64,000 nt of DNA from G965279335 sp965279285 (GTDB taxonomy: Bacteria > Pseudomonadota > Gammaproteobacteria > DSM-16500), in the NCBI GenBank assembly GCA_965279285.1, contig OZ257148.1:1178001-1242000 (forward strand), in the 5' to 3' direction. The notes below the pieces were generated by a model, which saw only the letters and a program-made list of their open reading frames with translations, did no database searches and had not been told where the DNA came from. Both the position numbers and the translations under genes were made by a program. Shown piece by piece: positions 59,159-64,000 of this stretch. Position 1 is the stretch's first letter, and every line of letters starts with the position of its first letter.

Positions 59159-61483
59159 ATGAAAAAATATCTCTCACTGTTTATTTTGTTACTTAGCTTA
59201 TTAGTTACGAATGTGTTTGCGGCACAAGCATTTTTAGTCAAAAAGATTGAATTGCAAGGCTTGCAACGCATTTCAGCCGCGACTGTTTATAACTATTTAC
59301 CGATTAAACCAGGCCAGGTTTTACAAGCGGAAAAAACCGGCGCTATTATCAAATCGCTTTATCAAACGGGCTTTTTTGATCATATTAGTTTGGCACGTTC
59401 AGGTAATACTTTAATTATCAAAGTGGTAGAGCGGCCTATTATAGGTCAATTAAAAGTCACAGGTAATTCTGTGATTGCAACAGATAAGCTAACGCCGGTG
59501 ATGAAGAGCTTAGGCATTGTTGAGGGTCGAGTTTATGATCGAGCTATGCTGGATAAAATTAAGCAAGGTTTGTTGAATCAATATTATGAGCTGGGCCGTT
59601 ATAATGCCCGTGTTGATACGACAGTAACACCACAAAGCCGCGGTCGAGTCCTAGTTAAAATTACTATCTCGGAAGGTTTGGTCGCTAAAGTTGAAAAAAT
59701 TAATATTATTGGCAATCATAGTTTTAATGAAAAAATATTAGATAAGCAACTCGCATTAACTACGCCCGGTTTGTTTACATTTTTTACTCAATCAGATCGT
59801 TACTCGCAAGAAAAATTGGAAACCAGCCTAGAAGGCTTGCGCAATTTTTACATGGATCATGGTTACATTAAATTCGCCATAATATCAGCTCAAGTAGCAA
59901 TCACGCCGGACAGAAAATCTGTTTATCTCACGATTGTTGAAGATGAGGGTGCGCAATATAAAGTAAGTGGCTTTGATGTAGCAGGTGAAACAATCTTGCC
60001 TCATGCTGATATTGTTAAGATGATTCCTATTCAAACAGGGGATATTTTTTCTCGCAAAGTAGTGATGGACGCCGAAAAATCAATTAATGATACCTTGGGC
60101 AACAAAGGTTATATTTTTTCTAATATTACGTTAGAGCCAAAAATAGATGATGCTAAAAAAACGGTGTTTTTAACTTTTGTTGTTAAGCCAGGTAAACGGA
60201 CTTATGTTCGACATATTTATTTTACCGATAATACCAAGACGAATGATGTTGTTTTACGTCGCGAAATTGAACAAATGGAAGCTGCTGTTGTTTCAACTAA
60301 ACGTTTAGATGATGCAAAACATCGATTAAAAATGCGTTCTTACATTAAAGAAATTGATATGTCGGTTGTGCCTGTTCCTAACCGTGATGATTTAGTGGAT
60401 GTGAATTACAAAGTAACAGAACAAAATGCCGCTGAAGCCACGTTTAGTTTGGGCTATTCACAAATTGATCATCTTTTATTAGGTGCGGGCTTTAATCAAA
60501 AGAACTTTTTGGGGACAGGTAAAACAGTTGGTTTAAATGCGACTCATAGTCGATTACAAACTTTTTATGGCTTGAGCTATACCGATCCTTTTTATACGCA
60601 GGATGGTATTAGTCGCACATTAAGCTTATCGGCTTCAAAATTTAACCCGGGTGCATCGAATATTACCAGTGGTTATACGATGGATCAGTATGCTTTTGGT
60701 GTCTCGTATGGTATTCCGTTGGGGCAAGAAGAGGGGCTGCTGAATCAGGTTAATTTAGGTTATGGTTATCAGAACACACTAGTCGATTTACATAATCCTG
60801 CTAATATTTCCAACCAAGTCTATGATTTTATTAATAATCATGGCCATCATTTCCAACAAATTGATTTGACGATGGGTTATACACGGGATAGTCGTGATAA
60901 GGTTATTTTCCCTACCAGTGGGATGGTTCAATCACTAGGGGTTAATTTGTATTTGCCAGTGACAGGTCAGTCTCTTCGTTATTATACCGCAGCCTATAAT
61001 ACAAAGTGGTATCACCCAATAGTAGGTAATTTTATTGCTGCTGCTCGTAGCGATCTTGCATATGGTGGATCACTCAATGGTAGCGCAAGTAATTATCCTT
61101 TCTTTAAAAACTTTTATGCGGGTGGTATTGATACGGTGCGGGGTTATTTAGGTAATACCTTGGGCCCAAGAGATTCGACAGGCTCTGCTTCAGGGGGTAA
61201 CTTTTTAGCAGATGCAAGTTTCGCCGTGATATTCCCTAACCCATTGCCTGATACTTTACGTACCAGTGTTTATTTGGATGCGGGTAATGTTTATGATACT
61301 TATGATAATCGAAAATATGCGGGTACTGCTTCAGGGCCGATTCGAATGTCAGGGGGGGTTCAGGCGGATTGGTTAACGCCGCTGGGTATGATGGTTTCTG
61401 TTAGTTTAGCCACACCCATCCATCCAAGACCTCAAGATCAAAGAGAATCTTTTCAATTTTCTCTAGGTGCGAATTTTGGTTAG
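59159..61483 (+). CDS. bamA: Outer-membrane protein assembly factor BamA
   Basis: 774 residues. A signal peptide (MKKYLSLFILLLSLLVTNVFA) is followed by five POTRA domains (about 22-420; VKKIELQGLQRISAATVYNYL opens the first) and a C-terminal 16-strand barrel with the loop-6 motif TVRGYLGNTLGPRDSTG (VRGY for VRGF). BamA inserts barrel proteins into the outer membrane. The chain ends SLGANFG: a Gly follows the aromatic residue that normally ends the beta-signal. The ATG sits 74 bases after cdsA in an AT-rich gap with no convincing promoter or Shine-Dalgarno that I can name. Confidence 0.96.
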   Translation: MKKYLSLFILLLSLLVTNVFAAQAFLVKKIELQGLQRISAATVYNYLPIKPGQVLQAEKTGAIIKSLYQTGFFDHISLARSGNTLIIKVVERPIIGQLKVTGNSVIATDKLTPVMKSLGIVEGRVYDRAMLDKIKQGLLNQYYELGRYNARVDTTVTPQSRGRVLVKITISEGLVAKVEKINIIGNHSFNEKILDKQLALTTPGLFTFFTQSDRYSQEKLETSLEGLRNFYMDHGYIKFAIISAQVAITPDRKSVYLTIVEDEGAQYKVSGFDVAGETILPHADIVKMIPIQTGDIFSRKVVMDAEKSINDTLGNKGYIFSNITLEPKIDDAKKTVFLTFVVKPGKRTYVRHIYFTDNTKTNDVVLRREIEQMEAAVVSTKRLDDAKHRLKMRSYIKEIDMSVVPVPNRDDLVDVNYKVTEQNAAEATFSLGYSQIDHLLLGAGFNQKNFLGTGKTVGLNATHSRLQTFYGLSYTDPFYTQDGISRTLSLSASKFNPGASNITSGYTMDQYAFGVSYGIPLGQEEGLLNQVNLGYGYQNTLVDLHNPANISNQVYDFINNHGHHFQQIDLTMGYTRDSRDKVIFPTSGMVQSLGVNLYLPVTGQSLRYYTAAYNTKWYHPIVGNFIAAARSDLAYGGSLNGSASNYPFFKNFYAGGIDTVRGYLGNTLGPRDSTGSASGGNFLADASFAVIFPNPLPDTLRTSVYLDAGNVYDTYDNRKYAGTASGPIRMSGGVQADWLTPLGMMVSVSLATPIHPRPQDQRESFQFSLGANFG

Positions 61484-61532
61484 GCATGGCATACTATTGC
61501 GGCTGTATGAAGGTGAACAGTTACCTGTTGTG

Positions 61533-61656
61533 TAACTATTCAGTAGCCAAAGAGTTTGGTGGGCACGCTGCGCTTTGCCCACCCTACAAACTGTCATGCC
61601 AGCGTGCTTTTCTGGCATCTAGTAGGCTGGGCAAAGCGCAGCGTGCCCGCCAAACT
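61533..61656. repeat. MITE-like palindromic element between bamA and skp
   Basis: TAACTATTCAGTAGCCAAAGAGTTT leads into a REP arm (61558-61587). A central hairpin (CATGCCAGC...GCTGGCAT type) and an inverted REP arm (61622-61651) follow. The right end is decayed. Same element as 62268-62414 but with the centre in the opposite orientation. Confidence 0.75.
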
Positions 61657-61694
61657 TGGCTTAGGAGTTTTTTTAATTTTAATTGGAGAAAGTT

Positions 61695-62219
61695 ATGAAG
61701 AAAATTTTGGCTCTCGTTAGTTCTATTTTGCTCGTTACTGGCGCACAAGTTTATGCAGCTGATGCAGCAGCTCCTGCAGGATTAGGAAATATTGCTGTTG
61801 TGAATGTACAACAAGTTTTACAACAATCACCTAAGATTGCTGATATCAATAAAAAGTTACAAGAACAGTTTAAAGCTCGTCAACAAAAGTTGTTAGCGCA
61901 ACAAAAATCATTGCAAGATGCGATGGATAAATTTAAGCAAGAATCACCAACAATGGCACAAAAAGACAAAGATGCTATGCAAAAGAAAATTGCAGATGAC
62001 CAAGCTGCTTTAGTGAAGCAAGTAACTGCATTTCAGCAAGATCTTAATAAAGAACAAAACAAGCAAATGCAAGGTGTTTTGGGCCAATTGAATGGAATTA
62101 TTGCTGAATTAGCTAAAAAAAATAGCTACCCATTAGTATTAGATTCACAAGCAGTTATTTATGCTAAAGATAGCTCTGATATTACCAAGCAAGTAGCAAA
62201 AGAATTTGATGGTAAATAG
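61695..62219 (+). CDS. skp: Periplasmic chaperone Skp (OmpH)
   Basis: 174 residues from the ATG at 61695 with GGAGAAAG upstream. A signal peptide (MKKILALVSSILLVTGAQVYA) is followed by an Ala-rich start, the conserved IAVVNVQQVLQQSPK, a long Lys/Gln-rich coiled coil (about 50-140) and the returning strand YPLVLDSQAVIYA. Skp trimers hold unfolded outer-membrane proteins in the periplasm and hand them to BamA, encoded just upstream. Flanked on both sides by palindromic elements that may uncouple it from bamA and lpxD. Confidence 0.94.
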   Translation: MKKILALVSSILLVTGAQVYAADAAAPAGLGNIAVVNVQQVLQQSPKIADINKKLQEQFKARQQKLLAQQKSLQDAMDKFKQESPTMAQKDKDAMQKKIADDQAALVKQVTAFQQDLNKEQNKQMQGVLGQLNGIIAELAKKNSYPLVLDSQAVIYAKDSSDITKQVAKEFDGK

Positions 62220-62267
62220 TTGTTAATAGACAGAAAGATAAAACGGTAGGCAAAGCTTAATGATTAA

Positions 62268-62414
62268 TAACTACTTAATGGCCACAGAGTTTGGTGGGCA
62301 CGCTGCGCTTTGCCCACCCTACTAGATGCCAGCTAAAAGCACGCTGGCATGACAGTTTGTAGGGTGGGCAAAGCGCAGCGTGCCCACCAAACTCTTTGGC
62401 TGCTGAGTAGTTAC
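62268..62414. mobile_element. MITE-like element with target-site duplication, between skp and lpxD
   Basis: Terminal inverted repeats TAACTACT...AGTAGTTA enclose GAGTTTGG and REP arms (62293-62322 and 62359-62388) plus a central ATGCCAGC/GCTGGCAT hairpin. The 9-base direct repeat AATGATTAA lies on each side (62259-62267 and 62415-62423), as expected of a target-site duplication. It has no coding capacity and must have been moved in trans. Confidence 0.75.
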
Positions 62415-62459
62415 AATGATTAAAACATTTAGTTTAGCCTGTTGTTTTTTTGGTGTTAT

Positions 62460-63524
62460 ATGAAACAAAAAATTCAGAAAAAAGAATATACCTTGGCAGA
62501 GCTGGTGGACGGACTTGATGTTGTTATTCAAGGTGACCCAGAATGTATTGTGAAAGGTGTTTGCACCATTCATCAATCAAAACCCGGTTATATTACTTTT
62601 TTAATGAATCCACTGTATAAAAAATACTTAGCTACAACGCAGGCGGCTGTTGTTATCTTATCTGCTGATGATGCGACGAGTTGCCCAGTTAATGCAATTA
62701 TTGCGCGTGATCCTTATTTTATTTATTCACAGATTGCTGCTTTTTTTGATACCAGAATTCCTCCGGCTTTAGGCATTCATCCCACTGCCGTGATAGGGAA
62801 GGACTGTAAAATTGATGAGCACTCCAGTATTGGTCCTCACTGTGTTATTGGTGATCGAGTTAAAATAGCTCAACATGTTGTTATAGGCGCTGGCTGTGTT
62901 ATTGGCCCAGATACTGAAATAGGGGAAGGAACACATTTAGACGCGAATGTGACTCTTTACCATCAAATTATAGTCGGTAAAGCCGTGATTATTGCCAGTG
63001 GAACAGTGATTGGTAGTGATGGTTTTGGTATTGCTAAGCATAAAGGTGTGTGGCAAAAAGTTCCACAGCTAGGTCGGGTTGTTATCGAAGATCACGTTGA
63101 AATTGGTTCAAATTGCTCAATTGACCGAGGAGCCATAGACGACACTGTTATCGAGAAAGGCGTAAAATTAGACAATCTTATCCAGGTCGGGCATAATGCA
63201 CGCATTGGTAGTAATACGGCTATTGCCGGGCATGTTGCCATTGCAGGCAGTGCAGACATTGGTAGAAATTGTATGATTGCTGGGTGCTCTGGCATTAATG
63301 GGCATATCACGATAGCAGATAATACGGTTATCACGGGTATGACAGCGGTATCAAAATCAATTCGCGACCCAGGTGTTTACTCTTCGGGAGTGGGGGGATT
63401 GGTAACAAATTTAGAATGGCGTAAGAACAGTGCTCGTTTTCATCGCTTAGATCATCTTATGCAGCGAGTAAAGGATTTGGAACTAGCAATAGAAGAATTA
63501 ACAATGGAGAGAAAAGAAATATGA
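62460..63524 (+). CDS. lpxD: UDP-3-O-acyl-glucosamine N-acyltransferase
   Basis: 354 residues from the ATG at 62460; an upstream TTG would add six odd residues. Third step of lipid A synthesis: adds an N-linked 3-hydroxyacyl chain. The N-terminal uridine-binding domain (about 1-100) is followed by a left-handed beta-helix of hexapeptide repeats (IGPHCVIGDRVKI, IGSNCSIDRGAI). The catalytic His is 245 in QVGHNARIG, and a C-terminal helix ends the chain. Its stop overlaps the fabZ start (ATGA). Confidence 0.96.
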   Translation: MKQKIQKKEYTLAELVDGLDVVIQGDPECIVKGVCTIHQSKPGYITFLMNPLYKKYLATTQAAVVILSADDATSCPVNAIIARDPYFIYSQIAAFFDTRIPPALGIHPTAVIGKDCKIDEHSSIGPHCVIGDRVKIAQHVVIGAGCVIGPDTEIGEGTHLDANVTLYHQIIVGKAVIIASGTVIGSDGFGIAKHKGVWQKVPQLGRVVIEDHVEIGSNCSIDRGAIDDTVIEKGVKLDNLIQVGHNARIGSNTAIAGHVAIAGSADIGRNCMIAGCSGINGHITIADNTVITGMTAVSKSIRDPGVYSSGVGGLVTNLEWRKNSARFHRLDHLMQRVKDLELAIEELTMERKEI

Positions 63525-63967
63525 AAGGTATAATGGATATCCACGAAATATTGAAATATCTCCCCCATCGTTATCCTTTTTTGTTGATTGATCGTGTTAT
63601 TGAAATGACAGAAGGTGAGTCATTGGTGGCAATAAAAAATGTTTCTATAAATGAAGCACATTTTGTTGGCCATTTTCCTGGTCGTCCAGTAATGCCAGGC
63701 GTATTAATTTTGGAAGCACTAGCCCAGGCGGCAGGTGTGCTTGCTTATAAATCAACGAATACCTCGCCTAGCGATGGTACGCTTTATTTATTTGCGGGTA
63801 TTGATAATGCACGATTTCGCCGGGTTGTTGAGCCGGGTGATCAGTTACGATTAGAAGTAAAAGTATTACGAGCAAGACGAGAAATGTGGAAATTATCGGG
63901 CTCCGCTTTTGTTGATGGCGAGTTAGCATGTTCCGCAGAGTTATTAAGTGCAAGAAGAGGTGAGTAA
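63521..63967 (+). CDS. fabZ: 3-hydroxyacyl-ACP dehydratase FabZ
   Basis: 148 residues, ATG inside the end of lpxD. Dehydrates 3-hydroxyacyl-ACP in fatty-acid synthesis and competes with LpxA and LpxD for the same substrate, which explains the gene grouping. Hot-dog fold with the catalytic His51 and Glu65 in HFVGHFPGRPVMPGV and LILEALAQAAG. MDIHEILKYLPHRYPFLLID is the typical start, so the first four residues may be extra. Confidence 0.96.
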   Translation: MKGIMDIHEILKYLPHRYPFLLIDRVIEMTEGESLVAIKNVSINEAHFVGHFPGRPVMPGVLILEALAQAAGVLAYKSTNTSPSDGTLYLFAGIDNARFRRVVEPGDQLRLEVKVLRARREMWKLSGSAFVDGELACSAELLSARRGE

Positions 63968-63971
63968 AAAA

Positions 63972-64000
63972 GTGATACATCCAACCGCAATTATCGATCC
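63972..64000 (+). CDS. lpxA: LpxA N-terminus (UDP-GlcNAc acyltransferase), cut by window end
   Basis: GTG at 63972, four bases after the fabZ stop, reads MIHPTAIIDP up to the window edge. This matches the first hexapeptide turn of LpxA, and the lpxD-fabZ-lpxA order is standard. Only nine full codons are visible, so the call rests mainly on context. Confidence 0.75.

Noticed and set aside
61486..61698. Small frame between bamA and skp with FGGHAALCPPYKL
   Set aside because: Again a read-through of the palindromic element; no ribosome-binding site and no conserved protein.

Overview
The window looks like the chromosome of an AT-rich, host-associated gammaproteobacterium of the Legionellales/Coxiella type. 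The basis is a textbook gammaproteobacterial core block (map / rpsB-tsf-pyrH-frr-uppS-cdsA / bamA-skp-lpxD-fabZ-lpxA), together with giant eukaryote-like repeat proteins that mostly end in prenylation-type CaaX motifs. I cannot name the species from sequence alone.

Bases 1-47440 are one tandem array of ten co-directional giant genes separated by 24-54 bases. Nine have their N-terminus in the window; the first is cut by the window edge. The shared plan is: a conserved N-terminal segment, a NACHT-type STAND NTPase (Walker A GDTGSGKS, Walker B FVLDGYDE), a short pentapeptide-repeat segment, a long WD40 array, a closing motif (GL..xNYxLLxQxGA), a low-complexity tail, and in eight of ten genes a C-terminal CaaX-type tetrapeptide (CSLM, CSIM, CCVM, or the degenerate CSRM). 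Counting WD40 d-strand motifs by hand gives 14 blades in six genes and 21 in another, which suggests stacked seven-bladed propellers. Gene 4 adds 14 TPRs. Gene 10 adds Sel1 repeats, a second STAND (NB-ARC-like) NTPase and TPRs. Palindromic REP-like elements are inserted in frame at two linker sites. My reading is a recombining, NLR-like family whose products are probably delivered to, and lipidated in, a eukaryotic host. An anti-phage or conflict role is the main alternative.

Bases 47441-47901 are a gene-poor junction with a relic of an IS5-type transposase and a palindromic repeat. Bases 47902-51907 hold stress genes in one direction: clpB, a universal stress protein and a CbpA-type DnaJ. 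Bases 52001-54363 are on the minus strand: a Kdo hydroxylase homologue, Fe superoxide dismutase and methionine aminopeptidase.

From 54529 to the end is the translation/envelope block: rpsB, tsf, pyrH, frr, uppS, cdsA, bamA, skp, lpxD, fabZ and the first bases of lpxA. The dxr and rseP genes often found between frr/cdsA and bamA are absent here. Palindromic MITE-like elements sit on both sides of skp; the one before lpxD is flanked by a 9-base direct repeat, as expected for a transposed insertion.
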